DNA of 64,000 nucleotides from Larix kaempferi (Eukaryota; Streptophyta; Pinopsida; Pinales; Pinaceae): the NCBI GenBank assembly GCA_027924585.1, contig BSBM01001138.1:13945001-14009000 (forward strand), in the 5' to 3' direction. The position numbers and the translations under genes were made by a program. Below, one piece after another: positions 21,752 through 33,559 of the stretch. Position 1 is the stretch's first letter. Every line of letters begins with the position of its first letter. A model generated the notes under the pieces. That model saw only the letters and a program-made list of their open reading frames with translations. It searched no databases and was not told the DNA's origin.

Positions 21752-23385
21752 TGTCACATTCGTTTCCATCAATCCATTGCAAAGGAGGGAAACATGACTG
21801 ACATACCGGGCCTATTTGACAATCTCGGCCCCATACATTACTCATAAATTCATAACAATTAAAATCTTTCGTGTGTAGACTCATACTCAATATAAACACA
21901 ACATAAATAAACATATTTGCAAACACACAAACAGTAATGCATCATCATATCTAATACATGCATATAATGGTTCATTACGTAAAGAATGCAATCTCATACT
22001 CATGCTATGCACAGACTTCATGTCGATTTCATTAAGACAATCATTTTGTTTCATTAACATGGACGATTAACATTCAATATTAACACACTGCAAAACACAC
22101 AGAGAACACTTATCTGGAAGATGAAGTTGTCCAACAACTGGCTATGTGAGAGAAATGTTCCACCCAACCATAGATCTTTTCCCAGCTTGTATTCTTTCAG
22201 CTGAAAGATCACCCCTGAGCTGGGTTGTGTATCCACTAAGGAGGAACTAAACAGGCTCACTCACAGCCATGGTTTCACTCAACAGCTATGCTAAGCCAAC
22301 TCACAGTTGGGTTTATCAAGCATGCATCAGATAAAGGAGGGAAATGCTAAGCCAGTGAGCTCATCCATAGAGCTACATGCATCTTAAATGAATTCAATAG
22401 ACAAAGCACCCACATTACCTACCACACCCAACACAAGGAAGGTCCCCTTCTCTGCTGCACAGTCCCTCAAGCATCCCTTCCCTCTAGTGCTCTTCAGGGT
22501 GGGCATAGAAAGGTCCAACTGCTAATCCTTGAGATTCTAACCTTCACTGGGTTTATCAAGCAAACCCAATCTCTGCTCAGTCATTCACAATTGGATTTCT
22601 CACAATTCTCTTCATCAAATAACTCAATCCCGTCACTGGTTTTTTGGGCTATAAAACCTGGGTTTTCCAATGGATTTCGGGGTATTTAATACTCTCAAAT
22701 TTGCCCCAAGGTTCATATCTATGGATCCCCCATTGGATTTTACTATCAAATACCAAATCTAAGCATTTTTGGCTCTTCAAAATATGGGTTCTTGCAAAGT
22801 TGGGATTTTTGGTTTTGCTCCCTATTGGGAATTCATTTTTGGATGGAAAATGATGCTCGGTTCTTCCATCCTGGAATGGGAATGGGGAAGAATCAACTCC
22901 CAAGAGGTAGAGTAACTTTTGGTACAAGAAAACAAAGCCCATACTCTGCTATACGAATTTCTGGGCTGCCCATGCTCCATTGAAGCCATGGACTGAAATC
23001 TTCAACAACTTCCTTACAACATAAATAAATGTCATCAAGAAAAGTCAAATGGGCTCTCCCAATGACATTTGGAAGCATATGGTTCATCTCCACAACCCCC
23101 TCACCACTCCCTAGTGGATACACGTGGCCCCTTCTCATTCATTGCTTCCATAGTTAGTTTTGGTATTTTATTGCAATATTAATATTTACATCAATTTACA
23201 ATATTCCATGGCTTAATAGAACATGGGTAACAAAATATCAAATGCTTGTCCATTTTAAGTAAAATCCAAACATACACTAGCGAGGCCTTGGCCTTGAGCT
23301 CCACGCTGGGGAAACATAAATCGCATGTATACAATATTCACATTAAGAACCAATATTTCATACGGGTCAAAATTGGGGTATTACA
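21752..23385 (-). repeat. 3' LTR of E2
   Basis: 1634 bp, plus strand TGTCACATTCG...GGGGTATTACA. Matches 29843-31401 closely across its left 1.5 kb. The right 100 bp or so (with GGCCTTGGCCTTGAGCTCC) has no partner because the other LTR is truncated. Confidence 0.93.
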
Positions 23386-24229
23386 TTCCCCTCCCCCTTA
23401 GAGCAACACCATCCTCGGTGTTCTCAAAACTAAACAAAAATGGGAATGCCTCTCTCATGGCATCCTCCAGCTCCCATGTAGACCCATTGGGGCTAAGGTG
23501 CTCCCATTGGATCTTTAACTGCCCAATGGTTCTGTTCTGGAGCAAAGAGACCTTCTTGTCGAGGATGCGCATAGGCTGTACTTGGAACTCTCCCTCGGGT
23601 TCCACCTGTATCACATTCCAATCAATCATATGATTAGGATCATGTACATACTTCTTAAGCAAAGATACATGGAAAACATTATGAGCTCTTATGTTAGCAG
23701 GAAATGAAACTCTATATACAACTGGCCCTATCCTATCTAGGACTTCAAATGGCCTATAATATCTGGGTGGCAACTTGGCACAACTCCCCAACTTGAGAGA
23801 ACTTTTCCTTGGTCTCACTCTCAAATAAACATGATCCCCAATCTGAAATTCCTTATGCATTCTTTTCAAATTTGCATAACTCTTTTGTTTGTCCTGAGCT
23901 GCCTTTAAATTCTGTTTGATCTTAGCAAATTCCTGTTCCATTTCCTTGATCATCTCTGGTCCAAGTACTACCATGTTCACTAGGTTGTCCCAATTCACTG
24001 GAGTCCTACATCCCTTTCCATACAATGCTTCAAATGGACTCATTCCCAAGGATCCATGATGTCCTTTATTGTATGCAAATTCTACAAAGTGTAGGAAATC
24101 TTCCCACTTGGATGGTTTATCCATCACATACATCTTCAGCATGTCTTCAAGAACCTGATTCACCCTCTCAGTTTGGCCATATGTTTGAGGATGATATGTT
24201 GTACTAAAATTGAATTTAGTTCCCAATTC
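23381..24229 (-). pseudogene. E2 integrase C-terminal part and chromodomain
   Basis: Reads TTYHPQTYGQTERVNQVLED (catalytic Glu region), ALYGKGCRTPVNWDN, YANLKRMHKEFQIGDHVYLR (GPY/F-like part), then RYYRPFEVLDRIGPVVYR and HNVFHVSLLKKYV. The C-terminal chromodomain is IGQLKIQWEHLSPNGSTWEL followed by EDAMREAFPFLF, which in relatives targets integration to chromatin. The frame ends RGRGM-stop, running through the PPT so that its TAA lies in the first bases of the 3' LTR. A shift near 24228 separates it from the N-terminal integrase part. Confidence 0.92.
23386..23400 (-). other. Polypurine tract of E2
   Basis: Minus strand TAAGGGGGAGGGGAA directly before the LTR start TGTAATACCCC. The pol frame reads through it. 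Confidence 0.9.
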
Positions 24230-24757
24230 CTAAAATAATCCCTTCCAGAAATTGGAAGTGAACTTTGTGTCACGATCAGAAATTATTGCCTTAGGCAATC
24301 CATGGAACTTGAATATATCTCTCATGAAGATACTTGCAATGTCACTAGCCTTGTGAGTGAACTTGACTGGAATAAAGTGAGCTACCTTTGATAGCTTGTC
24401 CACCACAACCATGATTGAATCATGCTTCTTCACTGTCATGGGCAGACCTATTATAAAATCCATAAAGATCACTTGCCACTTCCATTCCGGAATGGGTAAG
24501 GGCTGCAACAAATTTGCTAGATGTTGGTGTTCTGCCTTGACTTGTTGGCACTTCTGAAACCTAGCAATGTACTTAGCTATGTCCTTCTTCATACCATGCC
24601 AAAAGTATTGCTTTCTTGCTGCTGTTATAGTCTTCTGATATCCTGGGTGTCCAAAGTGAGGCATTTGATGTATTTCATCAATCACTAGCTTCTTCAAATT
24701 TGCATTATTTGGACTGTACAACCTATCTTTGTAGATGAGGATATTGTCTTCACCCAG
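24230..24757 (-). pseudogene. E2 integrase zinc-binding region and core
   Basis: HQMPHFGHPGYQKTITAARK and YFWHGMKKDIAKYIARFQKC form the H-H-C-C region, but the first Cys is Phe (ARFQKC). The core follows with VIFMDFIIGLPM (first Asp) and GLPKAIISDRDTKFTSNFW (second Asp). A TAG at 24755-24757 separates it from RNase H. Confidence 0.9.
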
Positions 24758-26150
24758 CTAATATCCCGCACACTTTTCATCCCCATTACCTTGCTGCAAC
24801 TTCTCTTTAATTTGAAGGCAAGTTTCATCACTGTTTTGGGCTTCAAGAACTCTTGTCTTCAAATCTGATTTGCACATACTTAATGCTGCAACATGAAATT
24901 TTCTACTAAGAGCATCTGCAACCTTATTCTCCTTCCCTTTTACATACTTAATTTCAAAATCAAATTCACAAAGAAACTCCATCCATCTAGCTTGCCTAGC
25001 ATTCAAGTTTGGCTGGTCAAACAAGTACTTCAAGCTCATGTGGTCTGTTCTAAGCTCGAATCTTCTTCCCATCAAATAATGTCTCCACATCTTAAGAGCA
25101 TGTACTATGGCTACCAATTCCAAATCATGTGTGGCATAATTCTTTTCATGTTCTTTTAACTTCCTTGACTCATAGCAAACTACAACGCCTTCTTGCATGA
25201 GCACTCCACCTAACCCTTCAATGCAAGCATCTGTGCACACCACAAAATCCTTCTTTGGATCTACTATCTTCAAAACAGGAGCACTGGTAAGTAACTCCTT
25301 TAACTGCTGAAAGCGTTTCTCACACTTTTCAGACCATACAAACTTGATATTCTTCTTCTGCAATGAAGTGATTGGGTGAACTATATTGGAGAATCCTTCA
25401 ATAAACCTTCTATAGTAACAAGCAAAACCCATGAAAGATCTAACATCTGAAACATTCTTTGGAGTAGACCAATCCATGATGGCATTAATCTTTTTTGGAT
25501 CAACTGCAATTCCTTCTTCAAAAATAACATGACCCAAGTATTGCACCTTCTTTTGGTAAAAATCACATTTGCTTAGCTTGCCATACAACTGATGTTCCAT
25601 AAGGACTTGCAACACCATCCTTAGATGCACCTCATGTTCTTCTTCATTCCTTGGATAGACAAGAATGTCATCCAAGAACACAATCACAAGCTTATCCAAA
25701 TATTTACTGAACACACTATTCATGAGACACATGAAGGTAGCAGGTGCATTGGTAAGACCAAATGGCACCATGGTGAACTCATAATGACCATACCTAGTTC
25801 TAAAATCCGTCTTGTGAATGTCTTCTTCTTTAGTCCTCACTTGATGATAACCGAACCTCAAGTCAATCTTTGAACACATTTTAGCTTCCTTCATTTGATT
25901 AAACAAGTCATCAATTCTTGGCAATGGATACTTGTTCTTGACTATCACTTTATTGAGCTTCCTGTAATCAATACACAGCCTCAAAGTCCCATCTTTCTTT
26001 TTAACAAATAGCATCGGTGCTCCCCAAGGAGACACACTAGGCCTGATGTACTGCTTGTCCATTAATTCTTGTAGCTGCATCTTCAACTCCACCAATTCCG
26101 GTGTACTCATTCTATAAGGAGCTTTGGAATTTAGTGTTGCCCCTGAACAA
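24758..26150 (-). pseudogene. E2 reverse transcriptase and RNase H
   Basis: 450 codons without a stop. [69 protein letters not shown] and [12 protein letters not shown] with both catalytic Asp residues intact. RNase [57 protein letters not shown], ending [11 protein letters not shown]. Length and order are those of a functional chromovirus; the upstream join to protease needs a frameshift near 26150. Best preserved polymerase in the window. Confidence 0.94.
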
Positions 26151-26880
26151 GATCGATGGTAAAATCAATATCTCTCTTTGGTGGTAGTCTCGGCACTTCA
26201 TCCTGAAATACATCTTGGAACTCTTGCAACAATGAGAAGTCTTTTATCCTTGGTCCTTTGTCCTCTGACGAATCTAATATATGGAGTGCATATAATTGAC
26301 AACCTTTCTGATAAAACTTTTTCAACTGTAAGGCTGGAATTTGTCTCACTGAAACTTGCTTGGGAATTCCTCTTACCAATCTTGGTCTTCCCTCTTCATC
26401 AATACATTCAAGTGCTTTCTCATAACAGTCCAATTTGGCTCTATGTTTTTCCAACCAATCCATGCCAATCAAGGCATCATAAGATCCTAAAGGTAGCACA
26501 TTTAAATCTGCATGTGTGTGGAGTCCATTCAATTCTATGGGGTACTCCACAACTACTTCACTTACTTTCCACTTGGTCCCTGTGGCTAATTGAACTAACC
26601 AAGACTTATTTTGCTTCACTTTTCTAAGAGAACAACCTTCAACCACTTTTGGAGAAACATAACTATGAGTAGATCCTGGATCAATCAAAACATAAATAGA
26701 TTGCGTATCCATCTTACCTTCCACTTCCACCACTGATGATTGATGGTCTGCTTGATGATTATCCAACCCTGCATAAATTCGAGGCATTTCCCTTGCCATG
26801 TCCTCCACTGTAGCTTCCCCTTTAAGTTGTGCAGCCTTCGAGGATTATCCTTCCGATATGGACAATCCTTCAGCATGTGG
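26131..26880 (-). pseudogene. E2 protease with gag zinc knuckle just upstream
   Basis: After a TAG near 26903, CWGCGKNHMLKDCPYRKD is a CX2CX3HX4C knuckle. The protease is YVLIDPGSTHSYVSPKVVEG, with active-site D-P-G instead of D-S/T-G, followed by LPLGSYDALIGMDWLEKHRA, the conserved second half. Ends near [10 protein letters not shown]. The Ser-to-Pro change should disable particle maturation. Confidence 0.9.
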
Positions 26881-26903
26881 TTTTTTCCACATCCCCAACA
26901 CTA

Positions 26904-28061
26904 AAGCAGTCCCTTTGATGCTTTGTCTACTACTACTGCTGGTTTGAATCCACTCCTTGCTTGCTGCCCCTGTGGAAAGGTTCTAGGCTGACCTTTGAAT
27001 AGTGGCTAGAAATCACTCTTCTTTTGGTCAAACATCCCTCTTAGCTTCCCTTTCCATGCTGGATTAACCTCCAATTTTTCTGTATTCTGCTCATAACAAT
27101 GCATTGCCATTCTAATGGCTTCATCAAGACTTGGTGGATTAACAAATTCAATCCTATCTCTGAAACTTTGAGGCAGACTCCCAAAAAAGCATTGGATTTT
27201 TACTCTCTCATCTTTGATATAGTCAACATACCTCAATAATTCCAAAAATTTATGGACATGCTCTTCCATAGATTTTTGTCCCAACCTGAGTTCATTGAAC
27301 TCTTTTCTTTTACTGTCATAATACCTAGCAGAAAGGTATTTCTCCTTGAAGTACTTCTTGAATATCTCCCAACTGATCTTCCTCTCATTGATTCCTTTCA
27401 CTTGCAAGAGATTGTCCCACCAAATTGAAGCTCTTCCATTGTAAATAACAATTATGGTTTTTTCATTTCTCGAGTAGTCCTGAATTCTAAAATATTTCTT
27501 TATTCCAAGAAGCCATGCCTCTGCCTCTTGGCTAGTCTTATCTTCTCCATCAAATGTGGAAGGTCCGACCTTCCTGAATTCTCCCTGTGGGATTCCCTTG
27601 AACTTCTTTCTTCCCTCAAATCTCCTGGGCACATGCCTTTGACTTCTCTGAGAATCTCTGGAGTCACATGATCTGTTAGAAGAAGATCTAGAGGAAGGTG
27701 TTCTATGCTTCTTGCTCATAGAACTCTTCCTTGGGCTTGGAGTCCTCTTCTTTGAACAGCCTCTAGAGCGACTCTCTGCATCTTTTTCTTCTTCATCCAC
27801 ATTGCTTGGGTTGGACCCAAGGTTTATCCTCTGCTACATGTCAGTGAGACTTTGCAAGATAGCAGCATTGAGTTGGTGTTGTTCTTCTTGAGCCTTCATC
27901 AATCTTTCGTTGAAGCTCACCATGGTTTCAACCAAATTCTGAGGAGTTACTTGCTCCCTTCTCCCATTGGATTCAGTCTCAACATTCTCTTCAAGCACAT
28001 TTTCTCCTAGGACATCTTCTTCATACTCATAAGGATCTTGAGCATCATTTATGGTCACCAT
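26904..28061 (-). pseudogene. E2 gag
   Basis: ATG at 28061 (MVTINDAQDPYEYEEDVLGE). Acidic N-terminus, Gln/Glu-rich coiled-coil-like stretch (NERLMKAQEEQHQLNAAIL), TAG near 27833, an Arg/Ser-rich stretch (RTPSPRKSSMSKKHRTPSS), then the retrotransposon gag domain: FDGEDKTSQEAEAWLLGIKK, IYNGRASIWWDNLL, ISWEIFKKYFKEKYLS, GQKSMEEHVHKFLEL, CFFGSLPQSFRDRI. A stop follows KKSDF at 27006, after which the basic linker to the knuckle continues. The Arg/Ser tract is unusual for gag and may bind nucleic acid. Confidence 0.9.
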
Positions 28062-29826
28062 TTTTCCTGTATGCTACTTCTGCTACAATTATTAAATTTT
28101 ATGAGCTGCAAGCACTATGCATTATGAAAATATTTGTTAGACATCATAAGTATGCATATAGAAATATACAACAAACAATATTTAACATATTCAACTCATA
28201 GAATAATTCACATAGCTGTTATGCATTCATTCATTTTGCCCATTCATGCAATTCTGGAAATTGCCCATATTGTCAACAATTTGACAAAACAATCACTGGC
28301 ACTTTTCTTCTCTAATTATCTATGATGTTTGATGTCCCCATTCAAATTCTGACTATGCACCATTGTTCCCTGCTCGATAAGCTTTCCAATTCTTGTCCAA
28401 TTGCTCCATTCCGACATTGGGTGTGGAAACTACATCACTTCAAAAATGACAAGTTTTACCAATAATTCTACACATTTTTACACAATTGTATTTTGGTCCG
28501 AAATGCCAACTTCAGCCACCTGTGGAAGAAACTCTATGTAGAATCACGGAAACTTTTCTACCAGGCGAAGTTATTCTATATAACAAGGAACACTTTGCAA
28601 CTAGAGGATCTCTGTTACAATGCACCATGCATCATCTATAAAATTCTGGGTTTGACTACTTTCCACTTTTCACATTTTTCCAAAATTCCAAATTTTGGGC
28701 CAAAAATGGTTATTTCCCAAACAGTGCATTTCTGGAAAATCTTTGTCTAATGGAATATGTCTGGTTTACTGAGAATATGAAATGTTGAGTTCAGTAATTT
28801 TCTTGATTCCGAATTATAGGGTCACTTTCAACCATTGCAAGCTTTTCAAAATCCAAAAAACGTGGCCCGAAATAGTGTTTTTTGGCCTTTTTGCACACCC
28901 CGACTCCACATCCTTTGGAGTTTGGCTCCAAAAATCTAAATTTAACACCGTTCCTACTCCATGACCGCCCTGTATCAATTTCGGCTTAATCCGACCTTCC
29001 GTCAAGCCTCGGGACATCGATTTGTAAAAGCCATTCATTCCGATTTTATGCCAAATCGGAGCATAATGGGCTCGGGATCTTCACTAGTTCATTCATGGCC
29101 TCCATCAATGGCCTCAGAATGTTACTGAACTCATCAAATTCCAACCTTGCATGCTCCTATAATCCAAAAATCAATTTTTGGGCTCTTTACTTTTCTTTTT
29201 TTTTTCGCCACACAGGCCGCAACCCACAACCCGAAACCCGAAATTGTGGGTTCAGGAAGTCAAGTTGCAGTCACGAAATGTAACCATCCCGCAACCCGAA
29301 ACCCAAAATCCGACACCCAAAATTGCAGAAACCGGAACGTGCAATTTTAAAACTTTGTGTTCCTACAACCCGAAACCCGACATCCCGAAAGCCGAAAATT
29401 GCAAGTTCGGGATTTCAGAAATTCAAACGCAAATTTTGAAAATTCACGTTCCTGAAACCCAAAAACCGACATCCCGAAATCTGAAAATTGCGGGTTTGGG
29501 ATTTCGAAAATCCAAACGCAAATTTTGAAAATTCGCGTTCCTGAAACCTGAAACCTGACATCCGCAACCCTGAAACGCTTCCGACCCTGCGACGTTCGGG
29601 GTCCATAACTCCTTCGTCCCTTACCCAAATGGGACGAGTATGGTACCGTTGGAAAGCTCTTGGAGAGATCTATGCACCTGTGTGACACTCTTCCACACCT
29701 GAGAAATCAGTCCCTACCATTTTCCAATAAAAAATGCTGCCCAACTTCACCAATACTACGTTAAAACATTCTGTCACTTGCATGTAACTCAAAGTTTGTC
29801 CCAAGCAGCCCCAGTGCTGTAAGCTG
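28062..29826 (-). other. Leader of E2 between PBS and gag
   Basis: About 1.8 kb, no coding frame. Includes the 89-bp repeat array near the PBS side and A/T-rich sequence near gag. Confidence 0.7.
29200..29580. repeat. 89-bp tandem repeat in E2 leader
   Basis: GTTCCT recurs at 29359, 29448 and 29537, 89 bases apart. Units contain GAAACCCRAAACCGACATCC and CAAACGCAAATTTTGAAAAT. Further diverged copies extend left to about 29200 with CAACCCGAAACCCG motifs. Rich in CCCGAAA/TTTCGGG. Confidence 0.85.
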
Positions 29827-29839
29827 GGATCTGATACCA
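29827..29839 (-). other. Primer binding site of E2
   Basis: Minus strand TGGTATCAGATCC, initiator tRNA-Met type, three bases from the LTR end. Confidence 0.85.
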
Positions 29840-29842
29840 CTC

Positions 29843-31401
29843 TGTCACATCCCCTTCCATCAATCCAGTGAAAGGGAGGGAAACATGACTGACATACCGA
29901 GCTTATTTGACAATCTTAGCCCCATACATTACTCATAAATTCATAACAATTAAATACTTTTGTGTGCAGACTCATACTCAATATAAACAAAGCGGAAATA
30001 AAAATATTTGCAAACACACAAATAGTAATGCATCATCATATCTAACACATGTATATAATGGTTCATTACACAGAGAATGCAATCTGGTACTCATGATATG
30101 CACAGACTTCATGTCGATTTCATTAAGACAATCATTTTGTTTCATTAACATGGACGATTAACATTCAGAATTAACACACTGCAAAACACATAATGCATAT
30201 AATGTAAATCACAGAGAACACTTATCTGGAAGATGAAATTGTCCAACAAATGGCTATGTGAGAGCAACGTTCCACCCAACCATAGATCTTTGTCCAGCTT
30301 GTATTCTTTTCGCTGAGAGATCACCCCCAATCTAGGTTGTGTATCCACTAAGGAGGAATTAAATAGGCTCACTCACAGCCATGGTTTCACTCAACAGCTA
30401 TGCTAAGCTAACTCAGAGTTGGGTTTATCAAGCATACAATAGACAAAGGAGGGAAATTCTAAGCCAGTGAGCTCATCCACAGAGCTACAGGCGTCTCAAA
30501 TGAATTCAGTAGTCAAGGCACCCACATTACCTACCACAGCCAACATAAGAAAGGTCCCCTTCTCTATTGCACAGTCCCTCAAGAGTCCCTTCCCTCCAGT
30601 TCTCTTCAGGGTGGGCATAGAAAGGTCCAGCTGCTAATCCTTGATATTCTAGCCTTCACTGGGTTTATCAAGCAAACCCAACCTCTGCTCAGTCATTCAC
30701 AATTGGATTTCTCACAATTCTGTTCATCAAATAACTCAATCCCGTCACTAGTTTTCTGGGCTATAAAAACTGGGTTTTCCAATGGATTTTGGGGTATCTA
30801 ATACTCTCAAATTTGCCCCAAGGTTCATATCTATGGATTCCCCATTGGATTTTACTGTCAAATACCAAATCTTAATGTTTTTGGCTCTTCAAAACGTGGG
30901 TTCTTGCAAAGTTGCAATTTTTGGTTTTGCTCGCTGTTAGGAATTCGTTTTTGGATGAAAAATGATGCTCGGTTCTTCCACCCTAGAATGGGAATGGGGA
31001 AGAATCAACTCCCAAGAGGCAGAGTGACTTGTGGTACAAGAAAATAGAGCCCATACTCTGCCATACGAATTTCTAAGTTGCCCATGCTCCATTGAAGCCA
31101 TGGATTGAAATCTTCAACAACTTTCTTACAACAAGCAATAAATGTCATCAAGAAAAGTCAAATGGGTTCTCCCAATGACATTTGGCAGCATATGGTTCAT
31201 CTCCACAACCCCCTCACCACTCCCTAGTGGATACACATGGCCCCTTCTCATTCCTTGCTTCCATAGCCAGTTTTGGTATTTTATTGCAATATTAATATTT
31301 ACATCAATTTACAATATTCCATGGCTTAATAGCACATGGGTAACAATATATCAAATGTTTGTCCATTTTAAATAAAATCCGAACATACACTAGCGTGGCC
31401 T
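29843..31401 (-). repeat. 5' LTR of E2, truncated at its transcriptional start side
   Basis: Begins TGTCACATCCCC on the plus strand and stays aligned with 21752-23385 until CACTAGCGTGGCCTTG, then jumps to the 3' end of an E3-type element. About 100 bp of the U3 tip is missing. Confidence 0.9.
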
Positions 31402-31486
31402 TGTGAATTTTGAGGCATGTGTAAAGTGGGTATATAATCTGAAGTATTGGAACACTGAAGACAATGTTATTCCAAGGGGAGGGGAA
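31402..31486 (+). other. 3' tail and PPT of an E3-type element, fused to LTR of E2
   Basis: Matches 39730-39815 almost base for base (GAATTTTGAGGCATGTGTAA ... CCAAGGGGAGGGGAA). It is internal sequence that should lie left of a 3' LTR, yet the LTR it precedes (31487-32695) is followed by a PBS. Confidence 0.88.
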
Positions 31487-32695
31487 TGTAATGTCCCCAT
31501 TATGGTTTGCGTGCTAGCCAGGTACATTATTATTTCAAACATCATGTAAATATGCATTTTAATAAAATACCCACAACTAGCTATGCAATGCAACAAGAGA
31601 TGGGGGCATGATTCTACAAGGAATTGGGAGGAAAAACATTCAAATCCTTGGAGCCAATCAAGTCAAGCCAAGTGTCAATGAGAGAACCAATCAAACCCTC
31701 AACTACCCATGTTGAATTTTGTACCCAATCATTGATTTCTCCCAAGAGTTGGTTGAGGTAGTTAATGCCTTGGGAAATGAGAGGTATGGTTGTCCAAATT
31801 CGGGTATGGGCAAGCCACCATGCATGAGAAATCGTGTTTGGATTCTTGGGTAAGAAAAGAGCCATGAATTGCTCCGCTAGCCATTATCCATCAACCAGTT
31901 GCTCTCCCTCACGAGTTGGGATCTACCTGGGCATTTTCTAGCCATGTTTTTGGGTGTTCTCCTTGATCCTTAGCTGGGAGAAGGGCGATTTTGTGTTGTA
32001 TACTAGTGGGGAAGATGGAAAATCGAAATGGGGTTCCATAGAGACCGTTCTAGCTGTTAAATGCTGAGATGGTTGGGGAGAAATCATTTTTCCTCCCTGT
32101 GAATGTTTTTCCCCATCCCACAATTCGTTTTTGGTTGGAAACGATTTGGGGAAAACCCAAACCCATGGCCATCCTATTGGTAAATCTATTGCTTTGGCTT
32201 GAGCTTGAGAGCAAGCATCCAGGGTTCAAATGTAGCCTGATAAACCCACTTGTGGACTGGCTTGGTTGAGATGAAATGAGTAATTGGTTTTGAATGAGCT
32301 GGAATGTCCCCTTTTCCTTGTAAGAATCATGCCCAGCTAGGGGGTGGCAGTTGTGTTGAGATATTGATGAAAAAAACTGGCCTATGGTTGGGCGGAACGT
32401 TGCAGCGACATAGCTAGTTGATTGGGACAATTGCACAATGGAGAAAAGTGTTTTTTTATCTATGTGTTTTTCCTCTGTAGCGTTTAAATTAATGACTGAT
32501 ATTGATATATTGAATACATAAGAAAATATGTGTGTGGATGAGTTTATTTTCGCTGTACATGTTTGTTTGATTTGCATCTGCACACAAATGTTTTTAACTG
32601 TATGAATCTAATGAATGGGCTGAGTTTTAGGAAAAGCCTAGAATTTGGCATCATGTTCCCTCCCTCAATTTGGGTCCACGGGAGGGTACATTACA
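31487..32695 (+). repeat. Left LTR of E3
   Basis: TGTAATGTCCCC...GGTACATTACA. Lacks about 100 bp present in the right LTR after TGTCCCCATTAT; the same TAT occurs at both edges of the missing piece, suggesting a microhomology deletion. Flanked on the left by PPT and on the right by PBS. Confidence 0.92.
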
Positions 32696-32698
32696 AAA

Positions 32699-32714
32699 TG
32701 GTATCAGAGTTGTT
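32699..32714 (+). other. Primer binding site of E3
   Basis: TGGTATCAGAGTTGTT, initiator tRNA-Met type for the first 11 bases, three bases after the LTR. Confidence 0.88.
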
Positions 32715-32989
32715 GTCTGTAGCATTGGGCCTTCATGGGATACCTATCGTAGTTGCAGAGGTAAGTATCCCTCCTTCTCAACATTGATTTTTAAGAAAAT
32801 TTCAAATTTTCAAAAATTTTATCAGTGTTTTTGTTTGGGTTGGGCCAATGCGTTTCGGCAAGTCTCACGGAGTCGAACCGATGCGTTTCGGCGAGACTCA
32901 TTGAGTGGAGCTGACACAGTCGACAAATTTGGCTGAGTTGTGCCGACGGAGTTGCGTAAATGTCTGGGGAAAGGAAGAAAAATTTCAAA

Positions 32990-33500
32990 ATTTTTCTAAG
33001 TGTCTTTCGGCGGCAGAACTCGGTGAGTTGGTCCGCAATGGCAGAAGAACTCAACGAGTTGGTCTGAAACGGTGGAAGAACTCGGAAATTTGGTCCACAA
33101 TGGTGGAAGGACTCCGCAAGTTGGTCCAAAAAAAATTTCTAAGTATTTTATGGCGGAAGAACTCGACAAGTTGGTCCGAAACGGTGGAAGAACTCGGCAA
33201 GTTGGCCCGAAAAGGTGGAAGATTTTTCTAAGTGTTTTTCCGGTGGCAAAAGAGGAAATTTCAGAAGAACTGGACGAGTTGGCCCTAAACGGCAGCAGAA
33301 CTCGACGAGTTGGCCCGAAACGGCGGCAGAACTCGACGAGTTGGCCCGAAACGGCGGTAGAAATCAGTGAGTTGGTCCGAAATGGTGGCAGAACTCGACA
33401 ATTTTCTCTGCAACGGATCGGCAGAAAAAGCTGAGTTCTTTGACTGGAAGAACTCGGCGAGTTGGTCTGAAACGGGTCGGAAGAACTCGGTGAGTTTCTC
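32990..33500. repeat. 31-bp minisatellite in E3 leader
   Basis: Core CTCGACGAGTTGGCCCGAAA; near-perfect units start at 33270, 33301 and 33332, exactly 31 bases apart. Diverged copies extend from about 32990 to 33500, probably more than twelve. G/C-rich against an A/T-rich background. The long plus- and minus-strand ORFs over it are repeat artefacts. Confidence 0.9.
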
Positions 33501-33559
33501 CAAAACAGGGAATTTTAGCTGTTTTCCAGGGAGATTTTTCAGGTGCCGAAAGTTGAAAA

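Larger units (their letters stand above)
21752..31401 (-). mobile_element. Ty3/gypsy chromovirus E2, nearly complete
   Basis: Minus-strand order: 5' LTR 31401-29843 (its start truncated), PBS 29839-29827, leader with 89-bp repeats, gag, protease, RT, RNase H, integrase, chromodomain, PPT, 3' LTR 23385-21752. RT before integrase defines gypsy, and the C-terminal chromodomain defines a chromovirus. The left flank is RT of element E, with candidate TSD half ACATG (21747-21751). The right end is lost at 31401/31402. Only a handful of lesions were seen: three stops in gag, one between RNase H and integrase, and frameshifts near 26150 and 24230. Confidence 0.93.
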
